Shown one piece after another: positions 24,770 through 38,500 of a stretch of 64,000 bases of DNA. Each line of letters begins with the position of its first letter. Position 1 is the stretch's first letter. The notes beneath the pieces are model-generated. The model worked only from the letters and a program-made list of their open reading frames with translations. It was not told the origin of the DNA and did not search any database. Origin of the DNA: Colius striatus (taxonomy: Eukaryota; Chordata; Aves; Coliiformes; Coliidae); contig NC_084772.1 of the NCBI RefSeq assembly GCF_028858725.1, positions 19,941,548-20,005,547 on the forward strand. Direction: 5' to 3'. The position numbers were made by a program, and so were the translations under genes.

Positions 24770-25520
24770 AACGAGGGAGTGAGGATGAAGAAAGAACAGA
24801 CGGAATAGACGGAATGACAAGCAGAGCTCTGTACAGAAAGATAGAAACACAAGGGGGAAAAGGAGAGAAAGAAAAATATATAAAGAACGAGATCTAGAAA
24901 GAAAAATCTGAAAAGAAGAGAAACAAAGGAGGGAGAGAGAGAGAAATTAAGACAAAAAATGAAGGGCAAGAGAGCGAAAGAGAGACATGGAGAAATAAAT
25001 GGAGTAACAGGGAAAGTGAGAGGCAAAAATGGTGAAACAATAAATAAGGAAGAAATAAAGGGGAAAAAGCAAAAAATAGAGAGAAAGAAGAGAAACTGGG
25101 AAGAAAGTAAGACAAAAAGACAGAAAGAAAGAAATAGAAAGAAAGAAAAAGAGAAAGAAAATATAAAGAAAAATAAAAAGAAAAGAAAGAAAAAGAAAAG
25201 AGAAAGAAAAAGAAAAAAAAGAAAAAAAAAAGAAAAAGAAAAAGAAAAAGAAAAAGAAAAAGAAAAAGAAAAAGAAAAAGAAAAAGAAAAAGAAAAAGAA
25301 AAAGAAAAAGAAAAAGAAAGGAACAGAGAAAGAAAGGGCCAGAAAGAACAAGACAAAGAGCAAAACAAATAAAGAGAAAATAGAAATAAGAGAGAAAAAG
25401 GAAAAAAAAGGAGAAAAATAAGAGGAAAATGAAAAAAAATAAAGAAAAAAGAAAGAGAGAAAAGAGGGAAAGGCAGAAAGGGAGAGATTGAGAGGGAGAA
25501 AACGTGAAAGCAAAAAAACC
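24770..25520. repeat. Long homopurine (GA/A-rich) tract
   Basis: About 750 bases on the + strand are almost entirely A and G, with only scattered pyrimidines. They are built from GAAA, GAGA and AAAAAG words and include a pure hexamer array at 25232-25317. Homopurine-homopyrimidine mirror-type DNA of this length can form triplexes. The long Phe/Ser-rich and Lys/Glu-rich frames across it are by-products of the composition. Confidence 0.9.
25232..25317 (+). repeat. (AAAAAG)n microsatellite, about 14 units
   Basis: An almost uninterrupted six-base repeat of AAAAAG inside the larger purine tract. Confidence 0.92.
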
Positions 25521-27910
25521 CCACCCCACCAAACAAAAGCATAAGCAAATACCAAAAGGGATATTAATTTCCTGCAAAATTAATAATAATAAGACAACGT
25601 ATTTTTTTTTTCCCTGGAAAACAGGGTGAGCAGGGAAGGAAACACCCCCACGGGCAAAACAGCCCGGCCCGGCCCGTCGGGGCTGCGGGTGCCCCGGTAC
25701 CTGCTGCCCGGTACCGACTCCCCGGGCGGCAGGCGGCCCCGCTCCCGGTGCCGGTAACCGCGGGTTTAGTTTGGGTCAGGGGCACTTGGGTCGATGTTTT
25801 ATCGTTTACCGGAGCAGGGAATATGCGGTGTGGAAAGGGTTCTGCCTGTACCCCCCCTCAACACTTCCCCCCACACCTGCGCAGGGACACGAACGACAAC
25901 ACTCGTTTAACACCGATTCCCGCGTGGCTTTTCCACGCAGCTCCTGCCCCGCCGTTCGCGGCTGCTCCGCGCCCGTTAAACCCGGTTTAATCCCTGCGCC
26001 GAGACCGGCTCTTCATTGAGTTCATGGCTTAGTAGGTGGCCGTGTATATTTTGGTTGAAGTAGTGTTTATGTTAATGAAAAAGGCTGAGATTACAAACAG
26101 ACCACTGGATGCCCGGGATGTTGCTGCCGGATCGGTCTAAGCTGTATATTTTAAACCTAATCTGGTTTGGGGAACAAATAGGAGTATTTAAAAAAACACA
26201 GCCCTTAAATGTATTACTTTCAGCAGAAAGACCTTTGGGATTTTTGGGGAGCTCCGTGCCGCCCCTTCCCCCCATTTTCGGAGCTACGTTTCCCGGCTTG
26301 CTGAGCAGAGACAGAGGAGACTTGTAGTGAAAAGCATCTCCAAGAATTACCCAGGAGGACACAACGAAAATGAGTCCTGGGGTCTCGGAGGTGGGCAGGA
26401 GAATGGGGGGCTCAACTCACGCCCCTCGAGTCCCCCCCGACCCCGCAGAGGGGTTCCAGGTGCCTGTCCTACAAAACCTCGGCTGCAGTGGGGACGGGTC
26501 GAGCTCAGGGGTTTGTTCTTGGCGGGTGGAGTGAGGCAGAATCTGAAACCCGCACCAAAACGCCGGTAATTTGCCCGTTTAGGACGGTAAAAAAATGATA
26601 TCTATAATTCCAGTCCTTTTAAATACGAACTAAGCAGGAATCAATGAATCAATTTACATTAAAATAAGAATATAAAGGATTTTTTTGTTTGGTTGTGTTT
26701 GGTTTGGATTGAGTTTTGGTGGGATTTTTTTTATGGAGGAGCAGCAATCCTCATTCTTACTTTGATTTCAGAATCTCACTTTGGGATCAGGCTCATTCTT
26801 GGTTTTTTGTAACAAAACCCTCTCCAATTCCTGCCTCTTCGACTCTTTCCTATCCCCGTTTGCATTTGCACGCTTGGATTGCTGCTAATTAAAACAAAGT
26901 ATGAGATTCTTAACAGACTTTTTTTTCTCCCCCCACACCTGATAATTTCCCAGCGTGGAGGGATCAACTTCAGGTCCCACAGAGCTGGTTTCTCCACCCC
27001 CCCCAGGAGCTCTGTGAGCAAATGTGAGCGCAGCGTTTGGCATCTCGTTCCTTTTCAACACTTTCCTTTTGTGGGCAAAAGCTCTCGGCGGAGGAGCCTC
27101 TGCGGCAGAGCCAGGCAGACCTGCAGGATTTGGACATTCGGGTGTTTTACTACTGTTATGATTCCTCATTGACTAAAGCACAAAGAAAACAGGAGTGTCA
27201 ACAAGTCGTTGTTGGAAGGGGTTGTGGACAAAATTTGGGGCAAGGGAATCTTGAGCAGGGAAAGGATTCAAGAAAACGAGGGAAAAGAAGGAAAATGAGA
27301 AAATACTACCCCAAGTTTTCCCCATTCAATGTCTGTGCTGTTCTAGAGCTGCAGAAGGGATTTCTTCCCACATCTGGGAGGCAGAGGGACACTCTGAAAA
27401 CAGCTTTTTCTCTCTTAAAATATCTTTAGAGTGTCAAGCAATCTCTGCACTGAAGAGGAGATGGCCAGCATGGGTCTTAATGTGACCACAGAGGAGTTTC
27501 TTTGTTTTCTCCTTGCACCTAGAATGAACCTTTATTCCATGATTCCTCTCCCCCCCTCCTCTTCTTTCTTTAGTTTTGTGTGGGGAGACATTGTTCTTTT
27601 TTTTCTCAAGTGACTCCGAGTGATGCTGCAAGAGGGGAAAAAATAATCCCAAATCCAGTAGAGTAGGTGGCTTTGGAAAAAGTGTCACCAAGATAACCTA
27701 GTAACTGTGATGCTATTAGGGCCAGGTAGGCCCTACAGAGGTGCAAGGGATGGGTGGCAGCAGAGCAGGGTGTCCTGGGACCCCCCAAACTCACAGTCTC
27801 TTGCTGGTACTTGTCCCATAGCAGGGACAGTCCTTGTGCTGGTCACTGTGGGCAGCCTTTGCGTGGTGACCAGCCAAAGGATGAACACAAAGGGCTGTCC
27901 CTTACGCTGT

Positions 27911-27939
27911 CACACACACACACACGTGTGCACACACAC
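27911..27939. repeat. Interrupted (CA)n microsatellite
   Basis: Alternating C and A with a central cgtgtg interruption. It is short, purine-pyrimidine alternating DNA. Confidence 0.85.
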
Positions 27940-28877
27940 GTATGCACACTCCCAGAGCCCCCCCTCCCACTCCTCTGACCCCCACATCCGACCGCGCTGC
28001 TCTCTAGAAGCACTAATGACGCCGCAGACCTTCTATGCAGTGTGAGGCAAAAGCAGATGAAAGTGATGTCACATTAATGTCAGCTCACAACTCGAGCCCA
28101 CACAGCCTTGATTGCTCTTATTAATCTTGCCAATTTGTCTGTCAGCACTTGGCTAATCCCTAAATAGCCTCCCAACAGGTGCTTTATGCTTCCGCCACAT
28201 CCCTGCTCCCCGGCACCCCCCGGGAGCCCCGCTTGCCCTCCCCAGTGACACTGGCTTTCTCCTGTCCATCTGGGACCAGCTCTTTCCCCACCTCTGTGAG
28301 GGCTGGAGGGAAGAGAGGCGACTTTGAAGCTGTTGTTTAGTCTGTCCAAAGAGGAGTTGAAGTTTTGGGCATCCCAAAAGGAAATAATGACCCAGGTGGA
28401 GGGGAGAAGAGATGCTGGAGAAACTGTGGGGTGGCAGAAGGGAGTTACCTGGGGGGAGGGTGTGATGAGCCCTCTGCATGGAGTTAGCCTCACATCACAG
28501 TTAGAAAACATTTTCATCACCCTCTGCCTCAACAACCACACATCACTGAGCCGTGTCGCTTTTCTTTGTCGTGGGTTTGGTGGGTTTATTGAGAGCAGAG
28601 AGGAGATTAAAACAAAAGGTCTGAACTGAAGCTGCAGTGGAAAAGCCACATCACACCCCAGCAGCTTTATCCTGCAGCTAAACTGAGAGGTGATTATTTT
28701 GTTTCCTACGCTATCAGAAAATCCACTGGCTTATTAGAGTGTATATTTAGCCAGAAAGTACCAGCCACATATTCAGTAGAAGACTGAAATTACTGTGTTG
28801 CAAAGTTTAATCTTCCTAAGGTTGTTATTTATCACGTTAATCTTAATCACATAACATGGGTTTTGTGTTTAAGACTA

Positions 28878-28922
28878 TTAACTGCTAAACTCAATTAACT
28901 GCTAAGCCCAGTTAACCACTAA
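28878..28922 (+). repeat. Three 17-bp-phased TTAACTGCTAA motifs
   Basis: TTAACTGCTAA occurs at 28878-28888 and 28895-28905, and a variant TTAACCACTAA at 28912-28922, each 17 bases apart with unrelated six-base spacers. The first two carry a TAACTG MYB-like core. It lies in an AT-rich block (28680-28925) resembling conserved regulatory sequence. Confidence 0.6.
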
Positions 28923-30233
28923 AGCAGAATCCAAGCTGCTTTCCTGCATGAAGAGGAAATAAAAAGTCTTCTTTCTCTTTGGCAGCACTGCAGCATTAAA
29001 TGAATTGCACAGACATCACAAGCCCTGTGTGTTGCAGTGAGCTCCTCCTGCAATTCACCTGGGAGATGCTCTGGTCTGGAGGAAGAGCTGCCAAACCCAT
29101 CTTCAGTGCAGCAGGTTCCTATTTTACATCCGAATTTGGCTCGATCTACTTCCAGCCCTGTGCTCAGCAGAGCAGGAAGGAAGAGCTTTCAGGAGCATCT
29201 TCAACCATTTCTCCAAGAGCCTGGTCCAAAGTGGTCCGAGTCACCAAGGGAAGTATATCCACTAATTGAGCTCAGGGCTGTTCATCATTAACCCTTGGCT
29301 GCTTCAGATCACATCCTAAAAGCTCTCTAATAATACCATTCACAACTCCAAGCTGTTTCACTCCATCCTGACCCAGATTTATTATCAGGAGACAGATAGG
29401 GGTTTTTTTTTCCCCCTTTTCTCTTTCTTTCTCCCCAAGCCATTTATTTCACCCAAGAAGATTATCCATCACAGCATGCTGGAACCGACCTGAGGTCCCA
29501 GGATATTCTTAGCTATGCAGCGTGTCAGGAAACGGCTAGCAGCCCTGCATGATGCAAATATTTGGATGACTGAGAGGTAGGAAGGATTGTCCAAATGTTT
29601 ACTAAAGGCTGTTGATAGCCTAAGGATTTATAACTGGTGTATAACGTCTGCCCCCACACAGCTCCTCTAGCAGGTGCATCCAGTTTCAACGTGACACATG
29701 GTATGTGTGCTCTCTGGGAAAGGAGATGCAGGAGAAAGCCTGTTTCCCAGGTCTCAGCTCCCTTTCCCCAGCTCTGTTAAGCAACTTACTGGTTTGGAGC
29801 TCGTGGAACAACAAGGTGGGAGCCCAGGATCTGCTCCAATAACACAAGCCCCTGATAGCAATTCAAACCATTGCTAACATTTAAAAACAAACCACAAGCA
29901 TCGAGCATGTTCAGTTGGAATTTCCGAAGTGAAACCAATGCTCTGAGCTGTTTAGGCCCATCAAAATATTCCCCATCACACTCCTTCAGCAGTGTGGTGG
30001 AGGAAATTCATGACATTGTTCTAGTTATTGTTCTTGGCATTTCACTTCCGAATTTCCACCGCCGGGATTTGATCTCTTCTGTCTCACAGTAAGCTCTAAT
30101 TGCTGTTACAGGCATATCAGATGTGCTAACAGACCAGTTTTAACCATTTCTGCTCAAATAGCTACAGCTTCCCAGTGGTGGAAAGTGCCCCATACCTATT
30201 GCCAGGCAGCCTCTATGCTTCCAGCCACAAGAG

Positions 30234-30319
30234 GAGTGTACATCCAGTATAGCCCAGGCTGACTAACCAGAAAGAAGAGTGTACATTCAGTATAGCCCAG
30301 GCAGACTAGCTAGAGCTGG
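30234..30319 (+). repeat. 43-bp tandem duplication (two copies)
   Basis: The unit starting GAGTGTACATCCAGTATAGC at 30234 is repeated at 30277 with one C/T difference in the first 25 bases and a few more at the end. It is a local duplication without transposon ends. Confidence 0.85.
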
Positions 30320-33300
30320 AAACAAAGCCAAGGAAAGGTTTAGTACCTTGCACAAGGAGATTCAATGGCAGGAAGGTCAACTCCAGTGCCTTGATACCTC
30401 ATCCTCTACCTTACTGCTACTGCCAGCCCAACCTCCTGCTCAAAGCCAGTCCATCACCTGTGACAGATTGTGTCAGACACAGTTTTGTTCAGCTGAGCCT
30501 TGAAACATTGTGAGGACAGAGTTTAACAAGCACCAATAGTGACAGTTTGGGTAGCAGAGGAGTTGTCAGTGCCTCTGTGTCCATCCAACCAGGCTCTCAA
30601 GCTCTGCTGTCAAAGCAGCAGCCGTTTTGACTCTGAGTATTCTTCCTACCACGTTATTGAGAAACAATATCCTACGAAATGGGAGAAATTACCATAGGGT
30701 TGAGTCACTCAAGTCGGGTAATCACCTTCTCCTCCACTATTTTGCAAGTTGTGACTATGCTGGGAACACAACTGCGTGCGCTTGGCGTGCTGCAGCCGCC
30801 CAGACAACGTGCTTTCCTTGGTAACAATCCTATCTGCTGCAGAAAAGCCTTTAATTCATTACAGCCTCAGACTAGTAGAGTTTGCTGGCTGCTCAGATGA
30901 GGAATACAATGGCCCTATTGTTTTGCCAAGGGAAGAGTTCTTAGTTGCACGTTCTTGAGTAAACTGTGTGTTTTCTATTTGTTACCTGATTCGTTCCAAT
31001 GAGCTTCCTTGGAGAGGGTTAAAGCTGAGGCAAGGAAAGGAACTGTCACAGGCTGTGGGATGGATTATTAGTGTTACCTCTTTTGGTTTGTTTAAAACAA
31101 ACCCTAAGAAGAAAACTTGGTGTTCTCCTAGGGAGAAGAAATTGTGTAATCAAATATATGGGGGGAAAAAAAAGACGTGTGTGTGTTCAAATTCCAGAGT
31201 CATCTGTTGTACTAGATGGAGGTTTTTTCATACATCAAAAGAATTCAGTCCTGGGTTTGATGTCAATTCTCAGTGTGAACTTAGATGTAGAGTCATAACT
31301 GAGACTAATCTGGACATCTCATCCTTTGAATGCATTTCTCAACAATTACCCACCAGTGCTGAAAAGCCATTTTATAGGCAAGGACCTTGAGCCATTGGCT
31401 GGCTCCAACCAGAGGGATGCATGGAAGAGCAAGTCATGTCTGGTAAAGTGGCTTGTTGGGAACTCATGGGCTGGAGGCATCTGGACCAGATGTAGATGTA
31501 GGGAGACTAGAGGCAGAGCACTGCTTTTACTACGGGAGTGGCTGTGTGCAGATGCATGTACTGCTGAACTTGTGGGCATGCTGTGCACAGTCCAAAGCCT
31601 TTTTGATGCTCGTGCCAACCACTCTTATGCATTGATATCATCATCTTTTCTTAGCTGTGAGCCATGGGATTATATTTTCACTGCAGTGTGGATGGAGGGA
31701 CGCTGGAAGATGCATAGGTTTCCCTCCATGGAGACTGGCCAAGGGGTTTGCATACTGGTATGGGAACTCATACTCTCTTCTGCAGCCACCTGTTTTGTGG
31801 CTGAGTTATGACTTTTCAAACACTAGAGATATTGAGATTAAAAACCAAAAAGGTAAAAAGATTGACTATGAGGCATTCCAGACCAGAACTTCAATCCTAA
31901 AACCTCAGTTTGCTTCTTTTCTGAAGCTAGAAGCACCCACACTGTGTGGGGTCAATTTCAGGCTTAAATATCTCCAGCACGAGAGAGAACCTGCTGCTGA
32001 CCCACTGCAAGTCTATTCTTTAGAGTGGTTTTAGGAGAGAAGAGCCACCAGTGAAGCTTCCAGAGAGAGTGTTAGGGGATGGAGAATATTTTAACATTGA
32101 CTGCTCTCTTCCCAGCTGGCCCAAATCAGCTGCCCTTGGAGTTACTGTCTAGATAGATGTATGTTCACCTTGGCAGAGGACATCAATCCATTTTTGAAGC
32201 CTTGACCCTCCCCTAGCCCTGAAATTTAAGTATTTCACGTGGTCTCTCCTCACTTGGAAGTGCTGCTGCTTTTGGTACTTTGCTACTGATGTTCAACCAG
32301 GAGAAGGTTGCAAACCCAGCAGGGTTTGGCCCAGGGTTAACCAAAGCACAAATAAATGAACTTAGTCCCTGGTATGTTCCAGCACAGTTGAGCCTGGAGG
32401 CTGTGAGCAAGGGCTTGTGCTCCAGATCGACTTGGTGCCTTCAGCTATAGACAATTAGATGTTTTTCTAAAGCACACCATTACTGACTGAAAGGATTTTA
32501 TTCTACAGGACTTTTCCTGCTTCGTCTGCCAGGGAATAAACAGGACTCTGCTTCCTTGGAGTAAATCACAGTGTGGGGCTGCCTTATCTCATCCAGAGAC
32601 CCTGTACAGGAATGTTGCACTGTCCAGCCCTTGGGCCACCCACCCCTGATCCCAGTCATCAGCATCTGCTCCAGGCTCAAGCTCTGACCCTCCTGAGACA
32701 TATTTCTGCAAGGTCAGGAGGTTGGGTGGTAAAAAGGGAGTGGGGGATAGCAGAGAGACACTTGAGGCTAGCTCTACAAAGAGATTTCAGGGGGATGTTT
32801 ACACTGGCCATTAATTGCAGACTTGAGGCTGCTCTCCTCTCCAGATTTGCTGACCATCTGCATTGTTTGCAAGTAAATGTGCATCAGGTACAGACACAGT
32901 TCCAGCTGCAAAGTCTTCTGGGTGAGAGTGGGTGAGAGGTGCATGTTCTACACCCTTGGTCATAAAACTTGGTCCAAGTGGAGCAAGGATGGATTGGGTA
33001 AATCAGCCAGCCCTGCTAGCCATCATTTTATCCCTGGTTCCTTCAGAGGGCAACAAGGATGCTTTTGGCATGAGCTGCAGCTGAGATGCTGTGGCATAGC
33101 CAAAGGGAAGTATAAATAAGCAGAAAAGCTATAAGACAGGGGAGGCACTTAGGAGAAGGGGAGAAACATCTCTGTCAGGTGGAAGTAGATAGGTGTCCAT
33201 CACAAATGGATGGAGATACAGCTCTGTGTATTGCTTCCATCTGTCACAGAACATTCACTCTCGTGTCATGCTGTGATTCACCACCTGCTAGCTTGTCAGC

Positions 33301-35436
33301 AGACAGGGGTACAGAAAATACTGTTGCTCTGGACAGCTAGGGTCTGTTTTGTACCCATCAATGAACCATTGCCCTGTAGAAATGTTGTCCTTTGGGATCA
33401 GGTCAAAAAACCGATTTCATGTGCAAGTTTGTGAAATTTCTGTTGCACTTGCCTGGAAAGTCCAACAAAGTGGCTTCATCCAAGAAATAGCTGTGGAAGG
33501 GGTCATTGAACGTGATGTGACCATCAGGAAGAGGGAGAGACTGTTTCTGTGTGCATCACACCATTTTCCCAGCACATATTTCAATAAAGAGAAGGGGGAA
33601 AAGGGAGCTCTCCAAGCAAAAATCTGATTTTCTTCAGTTGCTAAACTGAAATCAGCTTATTAATTTATTTTGCACAATCATTTCTGTATAAACCTTTCTT
33701 GAATCAAGGGGAAAACATTATTTCCTTTGTCTAAGGGTTGGTATCAGCAAATACTCCAGTCTGTTGTCCAGTGAAACAAGGATTCAAGGTCCAATATGAG
33801 GGTGTCATGGTGAATTCTTCCCTAACTGCTCATTAATATAAGCAACTCCTCCTGAGCCTTTTAAGCAAGTGGCTTATTTTCAGAACCGTACTACTAAGCC
33901 TGAAGTCTGGGGAGTCACCTCTGCCCATCACCCAGGAGGCTGCACCTCTCTGCAGTCCTGTCCCACCGAAGGGCCTCGGACCTGAGCCACTCACTGCAAC
34001 ATCCCTGAATTCAGTTCCTGTTTCAGCCCTTGCTTTCCTCCGTGGCAGAGCATGGGAGTCTCCCTTCCTCCTTCCCTCCCTCCCTCTCTCACCATGCAGC
34101 TGCTCAGCTCTGTGAGGGAAAGGCTCCCAGATGTGCTAGGGAGGGAGCAGGCAGAGTCCTGAATTCCACTCTGTGCCGGATGGACCCTTTGTATATTTTG
34201 TTTTAAGGAGAAAATATGTAGAGAGTCCTTGGAGAAAAGCCCAGGACCAGGCACATCCCTATGACTACACTAACCACAGGGCTAGGAGGTCCTGCAAATC
34301 ATTTGCCCTTGGTTTGCCTTTGCCTGCAAGATGGACCAGCAGCTGACGGTCAACTCTTGGCAGCTGAAGTCCATCTGCATCACACAACAGGTTCTTAAAC
34401 CCTTTCCTGGAGATGGCTCAAGGTGACCAGATCCTTTAAGAAAATGAGGCTTTACTCAAAAGCCAGTAAATGCTGCAACACCTAAACGCCCACATTTGGT
34501 ATTTTTGGTATTTTGGCTCATAAAGGATGTGCCATATCAGATCAATACATATTCACACACTTGTAAGTGCTTTATGGAGCCTGTTTCATTGCACTCTAAG
34601 TGCATTTAGCTGTGGTACTTGGTAGCTACTTGATTATTGCGTGAGACAATACATTTATGAAGTGTTGGCCTTCCTTTGGTTAATCACTTCATTGATGTGC
34701 AATATAAAAAGGGTATGAAATTAATTGTTTCCATGGAAACAGGAACCCAGCAAATGATTTCATATCACAGCTTGGCAAAAGAAAAAGAAGAAACTTCTGT
34801 AATTGTTCCCATTAAGCAAAGGCAAAAGGATTCATGCTCAATCTCTACTACACTCTGCTTCACTTCTGCTGTGAATTAGGGGACGAAAAGGCAGCACAGA
34901 ACCACATTAAAAAAAAGCACCGAAACAAGCTGTGCTTTAGTGAGTATTTGTAGTTCTGCCACCAAAACCATTTCCCTTCTGCTTTACAGGTTTCTGGCCA
35001 GCAACACCGAGGACTGTCACGGCCAAGCCATTCATTCGGAGATGTCATGCACAGAGGATTTAACCACGCATGAGCCGCCTGCGTGCGGAGAAGGGAAAGC
35101 ATCCCTGGCCACGCTGCAGGACTGAGCTCTGGGTTGGAGATAGGACAAGGGTGAGTGCCTAGGAAATGTAGGCAAAGCCAGCTTTTGGAGGAAGTAATTC
35201 GGGCAACCCTCCCCAACCCCTGGCAACCGAAATGGGCCACCGTGCAAATCAGTCTGTGCATGTACAGAATAACCCAAACCTCACCGTTACTGTGGCTTCC
35301 TCCTCTTCTTCTTCTAGAGGATGTGCTGATGAGAGGGTCATCTTGAGGGCTCTGTGGCTTACTGTCTGGTACAGTTTCATCACTGTGCTAGAGGGACACA
35401 TTTTCCAGTTCTCCAAATTTCCCATCAGACTGAAAT

Positions 35437-35530
35437 TTCATAGAATCATTGATTCATTATGTTTGGAAAAGACCTTTAAGATCATTGACTCCAAACATTG
35501 ACCTAAACACTGCCAAGCCCATCAGCCTCC
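35437..35530 (-). mobile_element. CR1 LINE 3' fragment
   Basis: The + strand reads TTTCATAGAATCATTGATTC, then GGAAAAGACCTTTAAGATCATTGA and CTAAACACTGCCAAGCCCA, which is the reverse complement of the CR1 3' UTR as found throughout bird genomes. The element is therefore on the - strand and 5'-truncated. Similarity fades after about 35530 and the far boundary is uncertain. Confidence 0.75.
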
Positions 35531-38500
35531 TCAGGAGCAGCAGACCCTAGCAAGGTGCTACCAGGCAAATGGCCATCCAACCCCACCAGCTTCTCTGGAT
35601 GGACCAGAAGACGTGGACCTACTTCATCCCAGGAACCACTGCAGGTTTCTCATTAGCCTAATTACTACTAATTGTGCCACTTGGCTATCTCACCAGCCTT
35701 GCCCTGGACACAGCTGATAGGGTATCAGTGAGATAAGGAGCACTCAGAGCAGGTAACTGGTAAATGTCGTCAGACCAGTGGTGGGGTGATCTGCCTTCTA
35801 GAGGGATTATCTCTCCTACCCAGAGCCTGAGACATGGACCTCCTAATGGGAACACTGTGGTCCTAAGGGTATGTGGAGGGTAACTGTGACTGACATGCTC
35901 CTCTGAGCTTTTTAGGAGGTGTTATAAGGGATTTTGGTGACTCAGGATTTGCAAACACTAGAAAAGCAAACTGGCATTCATTTTCAGTCATTCCTTTAAA
36001 TTTAGTGAACATGCAGTTTATTCTTTTGAGTGTTTTTAGCTGTTGTTCATTTCACACTGTGCAAAGGAAAGTCTCATTTCTCCACTTTTGTTTTGTTTTG
36101 TTGATCTCCACAGAAAAATAAATTCTGGGCTTTTTTTTTGACAAATGCTGTATTTCTCACATCTTTTGTTGTTTTTCACCATCTCTGCTGACCTACATGA
36201 AGTAATCCAGCTCCTACACTGGCCTGAGCAATGGGTAGGAGTTATTAACACCTGCTTACCAAAGTGGAAACTTGGACAAGGTGCCATTGTTGTTCTGCAA
36301 CAGCTTTTGAAAATCACTTGCAAGAAAACACTTGAAAATTTTGCAGTTAACTCAGAGAAAAGTCTTGTGTGTAGATGGAGCTTCTGGCTCTTTGTCTATC
36401 CACACATCACACCTGGAAGGTCAAATATCAGTACTATATTTTGCCTTGTTTTTGGGCATCTCGGTGCTTGTTGCAAAAACTAAGAGAGCATCACTATTTC
36501 ATTTGATGAATGAGTCAACAGAGCTTGTTCATGGCTGTCAAAATCAACTCACACACCTGAGAACTCTGCTGACTCCTCTAATCCAAAGTTTGGGACGTTT
36601 TTGACGTTGTCTCCATGTATAAGAGCAACATAGGAGAGACAGGATAGCCAAGCAGACAGACAGGACATTTTCTGGTATCTCAGTTATCTGCTTTTCCTTT
36701 TACCCTGCAGATTTGGTCCACTTTCAGTTTGGTTTAAGTTACCAAAGATTCTCAGCTTGTTAAAGTAAAGCTCATAACAAAGTCTGTGGCCAGCTCTTTC
36801 TTTGATAATTCCTTTCCCCCCATTTGTTTATCTCAACTACTGAGCTTTGTTCCAGGCCCAAAACCAAAAGCCTTTCTACCCTGTTCTCTTCTTGACTTGT
36901 TGCAGATGTAACGAAATAAATCTTCAGTAAGAACAAACCTTCACTTCCTCTCTCCTGTCTGATTCAGTCACAAACCCCAGGAAAGAAAAATAAATCACAG
37001 TTTGAGCTCGCCCAGTCTCGAAGGATACCACGTCTAGTCCTGTAGGTCACCATTCAAGTTAGACCTGTCCATCCCTCAGAGAAGTCAATGAACACAGCCA
37101 CTAAAGCAGCAGCATCAGCCCAGGCTGTTGCCTGACACCACCCTTGCAAAACAAAGCCCAATGTGTTGCCATGAGCTGGGTGCTCACCTGAGCCACTCCT
37201 CCCACTTTTCCACATTATTTTTCCCCTCCATGGTCTGACAATGGGAAAAAGATCTGATAACCATGAAACTCTTATTTTGAGCTTGGCCAGAGTCAAGGAC
37301 TGACAAAAATCCCCTTGTGATGGGCTTGAATTGAGGCTGATGTGATGGTCAGCAGCAGTTGGGAGCACAACCAATCTGTTGGTGCCTTCCTGGAGCTTGT
37401 CCCTCAGACACTGAGGGATGATGTGCATTGCTGGCTTTTCTCACAGCCCCACCAGCAGCTCTGCCCCTCTCCTCTCTGCCCTGTCACGCACCCAATGCAT
37501 TTTAAAGTGTAATCAGAATGATCAGCTGCAGGGTGTGTTTGTTTTTCTAAACTGGTTATGGCAATGACATAGAAATATGCCTCCAAACAGTTTCTCCTCT
37601 TCAACTAAATTACAATAACTTACCACATCACTCTTTTCTGCCAACGTGGCAGGGATTCCATGCATGTTCTCCTTCCATGCCACATCTCTGGTGTGAAACA
37701 TATTAGCCTGATGCCCTTCCCAGTGCCCACTTCACGTTGCATCACCCTAGAGCAGGAACAGGCTGATGGTCACAGCATCCCCACCACAGGGATTGCAAGT
37801 GAAGTGGGGCACAATTCCTCTTAAAACAGGGTTGCCTACACTTGTCTAATCCTGTCTTCAATTGACATAGGCCTAACTTAGAGACAGACTTAGCTTTAAG
37901 ATGGGGAATACTGGAACTGTATAAAAGGGATGATCTGGATTTACACCAGGCAGCATCTGGCCCACTGGTTTTTATTCTTTCAAGGGTATTTGGCAGAAGA
38001 TGTACAGAACTATGAGCTTTGCTGAGTCAGAAGACATTTGGGTTATTTGTCTAGTCCCAGACCTTCACTCCAGAGGGATGAGCTGAGGGTTTTCAGTCTT
38101 TATTCCTTTTTAAACAAGAGGTCTTTGCACATTTGAAACAATCTGTACAGTTAGCACTGAAGAACGTGTAATTAGACACTTTGAGAACTGGAAGACATTC
38201 ATTCCAACCACGGACCGTCACTCAGACTATTTCTTAATAATACTTCCCAAATGTGCAAAGTACTTAGTTTTAGAATAACAGGAAAGAAGTATAACTTCTC
38301 ATCAAAAGCAAAGGCTTTGGCCCAGGAAGCATGCATGGAAAAGCCACCGTGTTCCAAAGCCAGAAGGTGCACCACCCAAGGGGTACCACGGCTTTGGGCT
38401 GGGACAGACCTGCTGAGGCCACTGTGCTGAGCTGTGAAGGATGTGATTTGCAGTACACAACCTCATGGTATTTGAATGGCTGGAACAGAGTCAGCAGGAG

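Larger units (their letters stand above)
18303..26600. other. CpG-dense, gene-free domain upstream of FOXF1
   Basis: About 8 kb of CpG-rich unique sequence without a supportable coding gene. It includes AT-rich islets inside the GC-rich background, for example 18625-18690, 19590-19660, 21200-21430 and 23355-23680. The CpG density continues the FOXF1 promoter and gene body and ends near 26.6 kb. This is the usual appearance of a Polycomb-regulated, unmethylated valley over a developmental transcription factor, and the introns or exons of a divergent lncRNA may lie in it. Confidence 0.6.
26601..35435. other. Intergenic region upstream of FOXF1, no gene seen
   Basis: CpG-poor sequence without a supportable coding or RNA gene and without a CR1 fragment that I recognise. 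It contains a CA microsatellite at about 27911-27939, a triple 17-bp repeat at 28878-28922 and a 43-bp tandem duplication at 30234-30319. The rest appears unique. Confidence 0.5.

Noticed and set aside
24634-25577. Phe/Ser/Leu-rich - strand frames of 304, 227 and 202 codons and a Lys/Glu-rich + strand frame of 137 codons
   Set aside because: These are by-products of the homopurine tract and the AAAAAG repeat; the composition is that of the repeat, not of a protein family.
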